Source: Roseovarius sp. UBA6217 (lineage in GTDB: Bacteria > Pseudomonadota > Alphaproteobacteria > Rhodobacterales > Rhodobacteraceae). From it: DNA of 41,763 nucleotides. The position numbers and the translations under genes were made by a program. This document shows positions 1 through 8,019 of this stretch, one piece after another. The stretch's first letter is position 1, and every line of letters begins with the position of its first letter. The notes beneath the pieces are model-generated. The model was not told the DNA's origin and ran no database searches. It worked only from the letters and a program-made list of their open reading frames with translations. The DNA is taken from the NCBI GenBank assembly GCA_002421985.1, contig DISF01000040.1, forward strand, positions 1 through 41,763, in the 5' to 3' direction.

Positions 1-221
1 CCCCCCGTTTCCAGCCACCACTGCAAACTTCGCCCCCGCGCCGACCCCAGCCGCGCCAAGTGCCCTAACCCCTTGTTCCACAAAGACCATTCGGCCACTT
101 CCGCCATAGGCCCCGATCATCCCGCATCACCGTAAACTAGAATGTCACCTGACAGCGGCGCGCCCCAAAGGCACCACCGTGCACTGATCTGTGCACCGGG
201 GGCCGCCCCGATGCGTTCTTG
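1..221. other. Left edge, no confident gene
   Basis: No gene can be called with confidence. An open frame on the minus strand begins with an ATG at 120 and runs off the window edge (40 residues visible, beginning MIGAYGGSGRMVFVEQG). Its third-position GC is clearly lower than in the neighbouring genes, so it may be a partial gene or chance. The rest is the downstream flank of the antiporter gene; no clear terminator hairpin was recognised. Confidence 0.25.
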
Positions 222-2153
222 TCACCCTATGCCGTGCGTCGGGTGGGGCTCGGGGGCGGCTGCGGCGTCGGACGTGCTGTATTCGAGTTGGCCCAGGAGC
301 ATCGTCTGCAATTCAGCCTCAAGCTCGCGCGCACGCTTGATATAGGCGGCGTTCTCCATCGTCGGCACGTTCGGATCCCACAGCGCGGCCAGTTCGCGCA
401 CCGATTGCCGGTCGTGGCGATAGAAGATCCTTTCCGCCTCTGCTGCCTCGTACTCGCTCAGCCCGACATTTTCGAGCACGTAGCGCCCGGCGCGCAGCGA
501 CGCATCGAAAAGCTCGCGCACGATGTCGTTCGCCCCGGCCTTGTAGAGGCGAAAGACATGGGTGCGGTCGTGCGCTCGGGCGACGATGTGCAGGTCTGGC
601 CGCTCGCGCCGGGCAAAGGCCACAAGGCGCACACAGGCATCGGGATCGTCAAGCGCCGCCACAAGAACGCGCGCCTGCGCAAGGCCCGCCGCATGGAGCA
701 GGTCGGGCCGGGTGGGATCGCCGAAAAACCCCTTGACGCCAAACCGCCGCATCCGCTGGATCGTGGCCAGATCGTTGTCGAGCACCACCGTGTCGAAGCC
801 GCTCGATCGCACCAGCCGGTTGACCACCTGCCCGAACCGCCCGATTCCGGCGATGATGACCTGCCCGGTATGGTCGATCCGGTCGGCCTCGGGGGCGGGG
901 GCACTGTCGCCCATGCGCCGCGCCAGAGTGTCGAAGATCAGAAACAGCAGCGGCGTGATGAGCATGGTCAGCGCGATCACCAGCAACAGCACCTCGTCAA
1001 GCCCGCGCGGCAGAACGCTTTGCTGGGCCGAGAAGGCCACCAGAACGAAGCCGAATTCACCGGCCTGCGCCAGCGACAGGGTAAACAGCCACAGGTCGCG
1101 CCCGCGCAGCAGGAATATGCGGCCCAGCACGAACAGGATGATTCCCTTGACCACGATCAGCCCGGCGGCCAGCCCCAGAACCAGAAATGGCGCGCCTTGC
1201 AGCACCGCGAAATTCATCCCCGCGCCAACGGTGATGAAGAACATCCCCAACAGAAGCCCCTTGAACGGGGAAAGGTCGCTTTCAAGCTCGTGGCGGAACT
1301 CGCTATTGGCCAGCACCACCCCGGCAAGAAAGGCCCCGAGCGCGGGCGACAGGCCCACCAGCATCATCAGGAAGGAAATCCCCACCACGATGAGCAGCGC
1401 CAGCGCGGTATACATCTCGCGCAGCCGTGCGGTGTGGATGAAGCGAAATACCGGGCGCGTGAGGTAGATGCCGGCAAGGATGATCGCCGCTACCGCCGCC
1501 ACCGTCACCAGCGTCGCAGCCCAGCCCGGCAGGCCCTCGATGAAGGTCTGTGCCGCCTCGTGCGGGGCGGCCTCTGCGGGTGCTTGCCCCTTGTTGGCGC
1601 GCTCGATCACGGTGGCAAAGACGGTATCCACCGTGCGCGGCACAGCAAGCAGCGGCAACAGCGCCAGCATCGGGATCACCGCGATATCCTGCGTGAGCAG
1701 CACCGAAAAGGCCGAGCGCCCGCCGCCGGTCTGCATCAGGCCCTTTTCGGTGAGCGTTTGCAGCACGATCGCGGTCGACGAGAGCGCCAGCGCCATGCCG
1801 ATGGCAAGCGCCACCGTCCATGACTGGCCAAGCCAGATGGCCCCCAGCATGATCGCCCCGGTGGTGAGCGCGATCTGAAGCCCGCCCAGCCCCAACAGCC
1901 GGTGGCGCATGTTCCAGAGCGCGCGCGGCTCCAGCTCCAGCCCGATCAGGAACAGCATCATCACCACGCCGAATTCGGCCACATGCTGCAATTCGGTCGT
2001 CGCGTCGCCGCCGACCAGCCCGAGAACCGGCCCGATCACGATTCCCGCAGCGATGTATCCAAGCACCGAGCCAAAGCCGAGCCGCGCCGCCAGCGGCACC
2101 GCGATCACCATCGCCAAAAGCAGGATCGTCGCCTGAAAGAGAAACCCGTCCAT
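222..2153 (-). CDS. KefB/KefC-like monovalent cation:proton antiporter (CPA2 family)
   Basis: Inner-membrane antiporter expected to exchange K+ or Na+ for protons. The 643-residue product starts at the ATG at 2153 (MDGFLFQATILL); the open frame extends upstream, but that part is low-complexity Arg/Pro shadow of the next gene. The N-terminal ~400 residues are a run of hydrophobic helices typical of the Na+/H+ exchanger fold, including LGFGSVLGYIAAGIVIGP. From about residue 428 comes a cytoplasmic RCK/TrkA-N domain with the nucleotide-binding loop GIGRFGQ, followed by a C-terminal tail. Architecture and length fit KefB/KefC. The glutathione-adduct gating of the E. coli proteins cannot be confirmed here, and no KefF/KefG partner is adjacent. 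Ion specificity is unknown. Confidence 0.9.
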   Translation of the reverse strand: MDGFLFQATILLLAMVIAVPLAARLGFGSVLGYIAAGIVIGPVLGLVGGDATTELQHVAEFGVVMMLFLIGLELEPRALWNMRHRLLGLGGLQIALTTGAIMLGAIWLGQSWTVALAIGMALALSSTAIVLQTLTEKGLMQTGGGRSAFSVLLTQDIAVIPMLALLPLLAVPRTVDTVFATVIERANKGQAPAEAAPHEAAQTFIEGLPGWAATLVTVAAVAAIILAGIYLTRPVFRFIHTARLREMYTALALLIVVGISFLMMLVGLSPALGAFLAGVVLANSEFRHELESDLSPFKGLLLGMFFITVGAGMNFAVLQGAPFLVLGLAAGLIVVKGIILFVLGRIFLLRGRDLWLFTLSLAQAGEFGFVLVAFSAQQSVLPRGLDEVLLLVIALTMLITPLLFLIFDTLARRMGDSAPAPEADRIDHTGQVIIAGIGRFGQVVNRLVRSSGFDTVVLDNDLATIQRMRRFGVKGFFGDPTRPDLLHAAGLAQARVLVAALDDPDACVRLVAFARRERPDLHIVARAHDRTHVFRLYKAGANDIVRELFDASLRAGRYVLENVGLSEYEAAEAERIFYRHDRQSVRELAALWDPNVPTMENAAYIKRARELEAELQTMLLGQLEYSTSDAAAAPEPHPTHGIG

Positions 2154-2196
2154 TACCCCAACCCAATATGTGCCGCCCCGCGCTGCGGTGTGTCCG

Positions 2197-4443
2197 TCAG
2201 CCTCGGGGCAGCCGCAACACCACGCTGCGCCCGCTCTTGGTATATCGCAACTCGGTATCGCCGATGGCAGAAACCTGGCCGCCGTCGATACGGTCGCCGA
2301 TCTGCACCTTGCGATAGCGCCCGTTCGAGAGCCGGACCAGCGCGCGCCGGTCGGACGGTGTGCCGTAGACGCCGATGAGATTGACCTGCCGCAGGTTGAT
2401 CGCGTTTTGCTCGGTCGCGCTGCGCGCCACCGAGGCGGATGTCGGGATGCGCGGCGCGGCGGTGGCCTGAGGGGGGGCGGGCGCGGGATCTGCGGGCGGG
2501 GCTGCGCTGCGCGCGATCGCGGCAGGCCGCAGGCGGGGTTTGAGCGATTCGGGAACGGCCTGTTCCATCGCGCCGGTGACCGCCGCGTCAATGGCCGCCG
2601 TGTCAATCGCCGTCGTGTCCACAGCCCCGGCCGGGGCTGCGGCACGCGCAGCGGTGATCGTCGCCGGGCGGGGACGGGGGCGCAGCGTTGCCATCTCGGT
2701 GCGGGTGCGTCCGCCCAGGGCTCCGCGCTCATGATTCTCGAGCAGCGCTGCGGGCCGCTGGCGTGGCCGGATACCCGACAGGGTGTCGCGCGCCCCGGCG
2801 GCGGCGGCGCTTGGGCCGGACACGGGCACCGCGCGCGGCGGCGTGTCGGGCGGGCGGACAGGGGGCGGCCCGGCATGGACGCGGACTCCTTCGGGCGTCA
2901 GCGCGCCCTCGGGCGTGGCCTGCACAAAGCCACGGGCGTCGCGCGCGAAACTCGAGCCCGGCGGCGGTGGCAGGGCCGGGCGCGGCGGCACCGGATCGGC
3001 GCGCAGGCGGCTGGCCTCGGGCAGGGCTATGGCATCGCCGAAATTCAGCGCGGCGTCGATCGATGTCTGATAGAAGGTATCGAGATCGCCGGTGCCCGGC
3101 TCTGTCGGGGCGTCGGGGGCCGTGGGCCAGATTCCGGTCGCGGCATAGCGGGTTCGGGCCTCTTCGGGCGTGGGTGGCTCTGGTGCGGGGGGGGTAGCGG
3201 CGAGGTCCGGTGCGGTTTCAGGGGTGGCCTCTGGCGCGATATCTGGGGCTGTTTCGGGCGCTGATGTCCCGGCGGCACTGTCGAGCGCGCCTGGTGCGGT
3301 GATCGCAAGTTCGGGAATCTCGGGCGTCACCGCGATTTGCGGCTCGGCCCCGCGTATCAGCCTGCCGATCCCCGATTGCGGAAAGATCGCCGCCAATGCG
3401 GCCACCCCGATCATGACCACCAAAAGCGCCGCCGTCAGGGCAAGCCACAGAAAACGCGGCGTGCCACGCCCTGCACCGGCCTTGTTGCGCGCGCCAAATA
3501 TGGTCATGCGCTCTGCCTCGTCGACCGGTGACAGGGGGGGGCTGTCAGGTGTCGTCGCGGTCTTGTCCACTGGCGTCTGCGGCGGCGGTGCCTTGGCCGG
3601 GGTCTTTTCCTGCCTGGTGGCCGCTAGGCTCTCGGGGGGCTTGCGCGACGGAGAAGGGGCAGACGGCCTCGGAGGCGGGGTGGCAGCGTCGGTGTCGTCG
3701 CGCGGCGCAAGGCTCGCCAGCGCGGCCCCGCTGATGGCCTGCGCCTCGGCATCGGGCAGCGGCCCCGGCGTGATGCGTGCCACGCCGTCAAGGCGTGGTG
3801 CCGTCACCGGCGGCAGGCCCCGTTCGGCGCGAATGCTGGAAAACGTGACCGGCACGGCCTCTGGCGCAGGCGCGTCGTCGTCGGCGGCGGCAGGCTCGGG
3901 CACGGTGCCCAGGCGTTTCATCGGGCCGGTATCGCGCTCGACCATGCCGGTTGCGGCGGCCTCTTTGGTCATGCCGAAGAACGGCTCTCCGGCATAGCGC
4001 GCGGGGTCGGGGCTGGCCACGAACGACACCGGGTTGAACCCGTGCTCGCGGGCAAACCCCTCGGCCTCGTCGAGCGTTTCCAGCGCGACGGCGGCGATCT
4101 GGAGGCGGTCGCCACTCACAGTCCAGTCAAACGCGAGATCGTCGAGCGCGTAGGGCGTCGCTCCCTCAAGCGCATCCGCCGCCGCAGCATCGTGATCCCC
4201 GTGCGGGGCAGAGGCGGCGGGAATGTCGAGATAGCGGATCTGATCGTCGGGAATGATGATCTTGGTGCGCAGCCCCGCCGGATCAAGCGTGGTGGCCTTG
4301 CGGCGCAGCGCCGCGAGATCGCGGGCAAGATCGGGCGCATCAAGCGCGACATCGCCCACGACTTGCCACCCCGCCTCGCCCGCGCGATGCAGAAGGGTTA
4401 TGCCGTCAAACGACAGGTCGAGAGCGAAATTCGGTTTCATCAT
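2197..4443 (-). CDS. Membrane-anchored protein with PilM/GspL-like N-terminus and PilP/GspC-like C-terminus
   Basis: 748 residues, function unknown. The first ~170 residues (MMKPNFALDLSFDGITLLHR, then IPDDQIRYLDIP and a GATPYALDDLAFDW stretch) resemble the actin-like cytoplasmic part of PilM/GspL proteins. A Pro/Ala/Thr-rich linker leads to one membrane helix at about 328-352 (FLWLALTAALLVVMIGVAAL). A second long Pro/Ala-rich stretch follows, and the last ~65 residues (VNLIGVYGTPSDRRALVRLS, then KVQIGDRIDGGQVSAIGD) look like the small beta domain of PilP/GspC. The topology would put the N-terminus in the cytoplasm and the C-terminus in the periplasm. Two adjacent ATGs (4443 and 4440) could start it. 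No pilus or type II secretion genes are nearby, so the role is open. The domain calls are from pattern only. Confidence 0.7.
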   Translation of the reverse strand: MMKPNFALDLSFDGITLLHRAGEAGWQVVGDVALDAPDLARDLAALRRKATTLDPAGLRTKIIIPDDQIRYLDIPAASAPHGDHDAAAADALEGATPYALDDLAFDWTVSGDRLQIAAVALETLDEAEGFAREHGFNPVSFVASPDPARYAGEPFFGMTKEAAATGMVERDTGPMKRLGTVPEPAAADDDAPAPEAVPVTFSSIRAERGLPPVTAPRLDGVARITPGPLPDAEAQAISGAALASLAPRDDTDAATPPPRPSAPSPSRKPPESLAATRQEKTPAKAPPPQTPVDKTATTPDSPPLSPVDEAERMTIFGARNKAGAGRGTPRFLWLALTAALLVVMIGVAALAAIFPQSGIGRLIRGAEPQIAVTPEIPELAITAPGALDSAAGTSAPETAPDIAPEATPETAPDLAATPPAPEPPTPEEARTRYAATGIWPTAPDAPTEPGTGDLDTFYQTSIDAALNFGDAIALPEASRLRADPVPPRPALPPPPGSSFARDARGFVQATPEGALTPEGVRVHAGPPPVRPPDTPPRAVPVSGPSAAAAGARDTLSGIRPRQRPAALLENHERGALGGRTRTEMATLRPRPRPATITAARAAAPAGAVDTTAIDTAAIDAAVTGAMEQAVPESLKPRLRPAAIARSAAPPADPAPAPPQATAAPRIPTSASVARSATEQNAINLRQVNLIGVYGTPSDRRALVRLSNGRYRKVQIGDRIDGGQVSAIGDTELRYTKSGRSVVLRLPRG

Positions 4444-4555
4444 GACTGTCTTAGCACGCGCACACCATCATCGGGAGTCTCAACCGTCACCGCCGAGAGT
4501 GACGCGTCCGCGCGCGGCGGTCAACCGGCGGAGACGCGCCAATGGCCGCGCGCTC

Positions 4556-4592
4556 CACCGTCATCCTCGGGTCAAGCCCGAGGATGACGGTG
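4556..4592. repeat. Perfect 16-bp inverted repeat, terminator-like, downstream of metY
   Basis: CACCGTCATCCTCGGG (4556-4571) pairs with its perfect complement (4577-4592) around a 5-nt loop TCAAG. It lies just past the metY stop and in the 5' flank of the 748-residue gene. There is no T-run on either side, so it may act as a factor-assisted terminator or mRNA stabiliser, or be a dispersed repeat: a shorter variant occurs at 6438-6460. Confidence 0.75.
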
Positions 4593-4609
4593 ATCCCTTG
4601 GGCAAGGGT

Positions 4610-5890
4610 TTACTCCCCCGCTTTGGCCAGCGCCTGATCGAGATCGGCAATCAGGTCGGCGGCATCCTCGATCCCGATGGAGATGCGCACCACGTTGGGT
4701 GCCGCCCCTGCGGCGATCTGCTGTTCTTCGGTCAATTGGCGGTGCGTGGTCGAGGCCGAATGGATCACAAGGCTGCGCGTGTCACCGAGATTGGCGACAT
4801 GGCTGAACAGTTCCAGCGAATCGACGAACCGCACGCAGGCGTCATAGCCGCCCTTGAGCGCCACGGTGAAGAGGCCGCCCGCGCCCTTGGGGCAGATCCG
4901 CGCCACCCGGTCATGCCAGGGCGAGGAGGGCAGGCCGGCATAGGTAACACCCTCGACAGCCTCATGTTTTTCGAGCCAGCCGGCCACGCGCATGGCATTC
5001 TCGCAATGGCGCTGCATCCGCAGGCTCAGCGTCTCGATCCCAAGAAGCGTGTAATGCGCCGCCTGCGGGTTGAGCGTCATGCCAAGGTCACGCAGGCCAA
5101 TGGCAATGCCGTGAAAGGTGAAGGCGAGCGGGCCGAAGGTCTCGTGGAATGTCATCCCGTGATAGGCGGGTTCCGGCTCGCTGAGCGACGGAAACTTGCC
5201 CGAAGCCGACCAGTCGAATTTCCCGGAATCGACCACACAGCCCCCCGTCACCGTGCCGTTTCCGGTGAGGAACTTGGTCATCGAATGCACCACCAGCGTC
5301 GCGCCATGCTCGATCGGGCGGCAGAGATAAGGCGTGGCCGAGGTGTTATCGACGATGAGCGGCAGGCCCGCCCTGTCGGCCACCGCCGCCACCGCGTCGA
5401 TATCGGCGATGTGCCCGCCCGGATTGGCGATGGATTCGCAGAATATCGCGCGGGTGTTGTCGTCGATGGCCGCCGCGATGGCGTCGAGATCGTCGATATC
5501 GACGAATTTCGCGGACCAGCCGAAGCGCTTGATCGTCTGGCTGAATTGCGTGATCGAGCCGCCGTAGAGCCGGGTAGAGACCACCACGTTCAGCCCCGGC
5601 CCCATCAGCGGGAACAGCGCCATGATCTGGGCCGCGTGCCCGGATGAGCAGCACACCGCCCCCGCGCCGCCCTCAAGCGTGGCAACGCGTTCCTGCAACG
5701 CGGCCACGGTCGGGTTGGTCAGGCGCGAATAGATATAGCCCACCTCTTGCAGGTTGAAGAGCGCCGCCGCATGTTCGGCATCGCGGAACACATAGGCGGT
5801 GGTCTGATAGATCGGCACCTGCCGCGCGCCGGTGGCCGGGTCGGGGCGTGCGCCCGCGTGAATCTGCAACGTGTCGAAACCATAGGCCAT
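4610..5890 (-). CDS. metY: O-acetylhomoserine aminocarboxypropyltransferase (sulfhydrylase)
   Basis: Cytoplasmic PLP enzyme that makes homocysteine (or methionine) from O-acetylhomoserine and sulfide (or methanethiol). 426 residues, the usual family length. It begins MAYGFDTLQIHAGARPDPAT and shows the Cys/Met-metabolism PLP signature DNTSATPYLCRPIEHGATL, followed by HSMTKF, in which Lys206 is the expected Schiff-base lysine. YSRLTNPT near residue 54 is another family landmark. A Shine-Dalgarno-like AAGGAGGAG lies just upstream of the ATG at 5890. It is divergent from the VOC gene. I looked for SAM-II and SAM/SAH riboswitch core sequences in the leader and did not find them. A cystathionine gamma-synthase-type activity is less likely given the length and motif set. 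Confidence 0.93.
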   Translation of the reverse strand: MAYGFDTLQIHAGARPDPATGARQVPIYQTTAYVFRDAEHAAALFNLQEVGYIYSRLTNPTVAALQERVATLEGGAGAVCCSSGHAAQIMALFPLMGPGLNVVVSTRLYGGSITQFSQTIKRFGWSAKFVDIDDLDAIAAAIDDNTRAIFCESIANPGGHIADIDAVAAVADRAGLPLIVDNTSATPYLCRPIEHGATLVVHSMTKFLTGNGTVTGGCVVDSGKFDWSASGKFPSLSEPEPAYHGMTFHETFGPLAFTFHGIAIGLRDLGMTLNPQAAHYTLLGIETLSLRMQRHCENAMRVAGWLEKHEAVEGVTYAGLPSSPWHDRVARICPKGAGGLFTVALKGGYDACVRFVDSLELFSHVANLGDTRSLVIHSASTTHRQLTEEQQIAAGAAPNVVRISIGIEDAADLIADLDQALAKAGE

Positions 5891-5922
5891 GTGATGCTCC
5901 TCCTTGCGAAATGCTTGGCTTC

Positions 5923-5949
5923 CGGGTTACGGCATTGATGCGGGTCACG
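5923..5949. promoter_or_regulatory. Direct repeat CGGGTYACG between divergent metY and VOC genes
   Basis: CGGGTTACG (5923-5931) and CGGGTCACG (5941-5949) lie 18 bp start to start, close to two helical turns, in the 82-bp gap between two divergent genes. This is a possible operator; no regulator is assigned. Confidence 0.3.
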
Positions 5950-5972
5950 CAACTGTGAGGGGGAGACGAGAC

Positions 5973-6386
5973 ATGCCAAATCCGTTCCATCTGGCGATCA
6001 ACGTCACCGATCTGGATGCGGCGCGGGGGTTTTACGGCACCCTTCTGGGCGGGGTCGAGGGGCGTTCGACCGAGACTTGGGTGGATTTCGATTTCTTCGG
6101 TCATCAACTGTCGCTGCACCTCGGCCAGCCTTTCGAGACCCAGGCCACCGGCAAGGTGGGCGATCACATGGTGCCGATGCCGCATTTCGGGGTGGTGCTG
6201 CCCTTGTCCGACTGGCGCAGGGTGGCGGAGCGTCTGGGGGCGGCGGGGGTGGATTTCGTGATCCCGCCCTCGGTGCGATTCAAAGGCGAACCGGGCGAGC
6301 AATGGACGATGTTCTTTCGTGATCCCTGCGGCAACCCGATCGAGATCAAGGGATTCGCCGACATGGACGGCGTGTTCGCGGGGTAA
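5973..6386 (+). CDS. VOC-superfamily (glyoxalase/dioxygenase fold) protein
   Basis: 137 residues, one vicinal-oxygen-chelate domain: MPNPFHLAINVTDLDAARGF at the start and the typical FFRDPCGNPIEIKGF strand near the C-terminus. His6 and the Glu of NPIEIKG are candidate metal ligands, but the substrate cannot be inferred. The ATG at 5973 is preferred over an in-frame start at 5904 because the fold begins here and a purine-rich GAGGGGGAGACGAG precedes it. The upstream extension lies in the metY promoter gap. Confidence 0.85.
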   Translation: MPNPFHLAINVTDLDAARGFYGTLLGGVEGRSTETWVDFDFFGHQLSLHLGQPFETQATGKVGDHMVPMPHFGVVLPLSDWRRVAERLGAAGVDFVIPPSVRFKGEPGEQWTMFFRDPCGNPIEIKGFADMDGVFAG

Positions 6387-6437
6387 GGGCCTGCACCCGT
6401 CTTCCCCGCGCGGGCTGGAATCTCTGGTGGCGGGGAG

Positions 6438-6460
6438 ATCCTCGGGTCAGGCCCGAGGAT
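6438..6460. repeat. Second copy of the CCTCGGG inverted repeat between convergent genes
   Basis: ATCCTCGGG (6438-6446) pairs with CCCGAGGAT (6452-6460) around TCAGG. The right arm plus GACGG is identical to the right arm of the repeat at 4556-4592. It sits between the ends of the VOC gene and the convergent glycosyltransferase-like gene and could serve both as a terminator. Confidence 0.6.
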
Positions 6461-6482
6461 GACGGACACCCGCGCGCGACCC

Positions 6483-7484
6483 TCAGCGCATCCAGAACCC
6501 GTTGCGCTTGATCGTGTTGCGGATCGCCTGTTCGCGGCGGGGCAGGTTGTCCTGATCGAAGAGCGCGCGCACCTTGGCCCCGCGCCCCTGATAGATCATC
6601 CGCTTGATGGCGTCATATTCCTTGAGCACCTTCTTGATCTTGTGCGGTGCGGTCACCTCTTCGAGCACGGCGATTACCCGGTCGCTCTCGCGCGCATAAA
6701 GCAGCGGCAGCGTGCGGTAATGGCAGGTGATCTCTCCATCAAGCAGCCCCTCGGGCAGCGTGTCGCGCCCGCCGCCGAGGCTATGGATCACCAGCGGCAG
6801 CGCCACCTGATCGAGCCACGGATCGAGCGACTGGCACACCAGCTCGGGCGGCGGGTCGTCGCGGATGGCCAGCGCATAATCGAGGAACCGCTGCCCGAAA
6901 ACACGCGGGCAGCGGTAGAAGAAAAAGCCTGCGTTGAAATAGAGGTAGCGCTTCCAGTATTCGTCGGGCTGGCCGTGGTCGAGCGAGCTTTGAAAATCGA
7001 GGCCGAACCGGTCATAAAGCGATTTCCAGATCGCGGTATAGCCGGGGCCGTAGAGCTCCGGCTCGGGCCAGGTGCCGCTGCGGCGCAAGGACGCGGTGGG
7101 GCGGTCGAAATCGAACGGCACCTGCGTCAGCTCGCCCGTCACCAGCGTGTCGGTATCAAAAAACACGAAGGGCTCGCCCTCGGGCAGCGCCAGGAGAGCC
7201 TCGATCTTGTTGCCGTAAGGGTAGGACTCGCCGAAATGGCGGTTCTCGAACGGCACGATCTCGGCCCCGAACTTGGCCAGCCGGTCGTGCGTCTCGGCCC
7301 CGGCGATGCGCGGATCGCTGCGCCAGAGCGGCCCCGGCTGCGGCTCTGCCACCAGCAGACGGCCCGAAAACCCCGGCGACATTGCCCGCAGCGACGCGGC
7401 AAAGATCAGCGCCTCATACTGAAGCCGCCCGCCCTGTCCGACGATCACGATGTTGAAGCTGCCCCGCGGCTGCGCCTCTGCCAT
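6483..7484 (-). CDS. Glycosyltransferase-like protein with a DxD-type motif
   Basis: 333 residues. The N-terminus (FNIVIVGQGGRLQYEALIFA) has an alternating beta/alpha look. FVFFDTDTLVTGEL contains Asp110-Thr-Asp112, which resembles the metal/nucleotide-sugar-binding DxD of GT-A folds. YFNAGFFFYRCP around residue 180 is like the acceptor-side loop of such enzymes. No membrane segments or signal peptide are visible, so a cytoplasmic protein is likely. It stands alone, not in a polysaccharide cluster, so donor and acceptor are unknown. The family call is from motif and secondary-structure impression only. Confidence 0.55.
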   Translation of the reverse strand: MAEAQPRGSFNIVIVGQGGRLQYEALIFAASLRAMSPGFSGRLLVAEPQPGPLWRSDPRIAGAETHDRLAKFGAEIVPFENRHFGESYPYGNKIEALLALPEGEPFVFFDTDTLVTGELTQVPFDFDRPTASLRRSGTWPEPELYGPGYTAIWKSLYDRFGLDFQSSLDHGQPDEYWKRYLYFNAGFFFYRCPRVFGQRFLDYALAIRDDPPPELVCQSLDPWLDQVALPLVIHSLGGGRDTLPEGLLDGEITCHYRTLPLLYARESDRVIAVLEEVTAPHKIKKVLKEYDAIKRMIYQGRGAKVRALFDQDNLPRREQAIRNTIKRNGFWMR

Positions 7485-7557
7485 GCCCCACCCCCTTTTG
7501 CTCTCGAGTATAGAGGCGGTTGCGAAGACTCAGGAAGGGGGAAAGTGGTGGGCGACC

Positions 7558-7657
7558 TAGAGCGTTTCGGCTTTTCGTTGAAACACCAAAACACTCTAAA
7601 TGATTGAGTTGTCGCAATTTCGAACCGAAAAAGTCTATCAACTTTTTCTGAAATTGC
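7558..7657. repeat. AT-rich intergenic repeat with two imperfect hairpins
   Basis: The first hairpin runs from AGAGCGTTTCGG (from 7559) to its imperfect complement ending in ACTCT. The second pairs GCAATTT (7614-7620) and GAAAAAGT (7627-7634) with ACTTTTTC (7641-7648) and AAATTGC (7651-7657) around CTATCA. The base composition is far from that of the surrounding genes. From memory, near-identical elements are scattered between genes in Rhodobacterales genomes; a copy count was not possible. Confidence 0.65.
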
Positions 7658-7769
7658 TTTAACTCGAATTATTCATGAAGGTGATGTGACGGTATCGTAA
7701 CATGTTGGAAGCAGGTATTTTTCGGTTGTCTCGACCAACCTTCGAGTTTCCGGGGCACGCTCCCTCACC

Positions 7770-7945
7770 ATGAGGCTGCCCACTTCCCGAAAGCCCGCTT
7801 TATCAGCTTTGGACGGCAAGCCCGTCATGCTCGATTTCGATGGTGCGGAGAAGACTTCCGAAGCTGGTCTGACGCTCTTGCGCGAGGTCGAGCACCAAGG
7901 CGAACTGGCGGGATGTGACACCTGCCTGCCTGATCGCCGATCTGT
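7770..7945 (+). pseudogene. Decayed N-terminal fragment of an IS1380-type transposase
   Basis: The frame from the ATG at 7770 reads LDGKPVMLDFDGAEKTSEAG then LTLLREVEHQGELAG, matching the start of IS1380-family transposases (FDGG...SSDGG...LLREVE). After about 58 residues (CLPDRR) similarity is lost and no catalytic core follows, so this is a remnant of a ~450-residue gene. It lies in the 535-bp gap between 7485 and 8019 that also holds the AT-rich repeat. A short open frame 7933-8010 (ending GARHILVPDG, then stop) may be the tail of another lost gene. No flanking terminal inverted repeats were recognised. Confidence 0.6.
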
Positions 7946-8019
7946 CGCTTTCGTCGCCGGGCCGGGGGGTCGAGGACGGCGCGCGGCACATCCTCGTCCC
8001 CGATGGCTGAACGCGTCGC

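Noticed and set aside
1..120. Partial minus-strand gene running off the left edge
   Set aside because: Open for 40 codons with an ATG, but codon use is unlike the neighbours and no family is recognisable; kept only as a note on the edge region.
219..1823. Long plus-strand open frame of 534 codons opposite the antiporter gene
   Set aside because: His/Arg/Gln-rich low complexity without domains; it is the antisense shadow of a clear antiporter in GC-rich DNA.
2154..2876. Upstream in-frame extension of the antiporter
   Set aside because: Arg/Pro-rich and overlapping the 3' end of the 748-residue gene; the family fold begins at the ATG at 2153.
5891..5972. SAM-type riboswitch in the metY leader
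   Set aside because: The SAM-II and SAM/SAH conserved cores I know are not present in either orientation.
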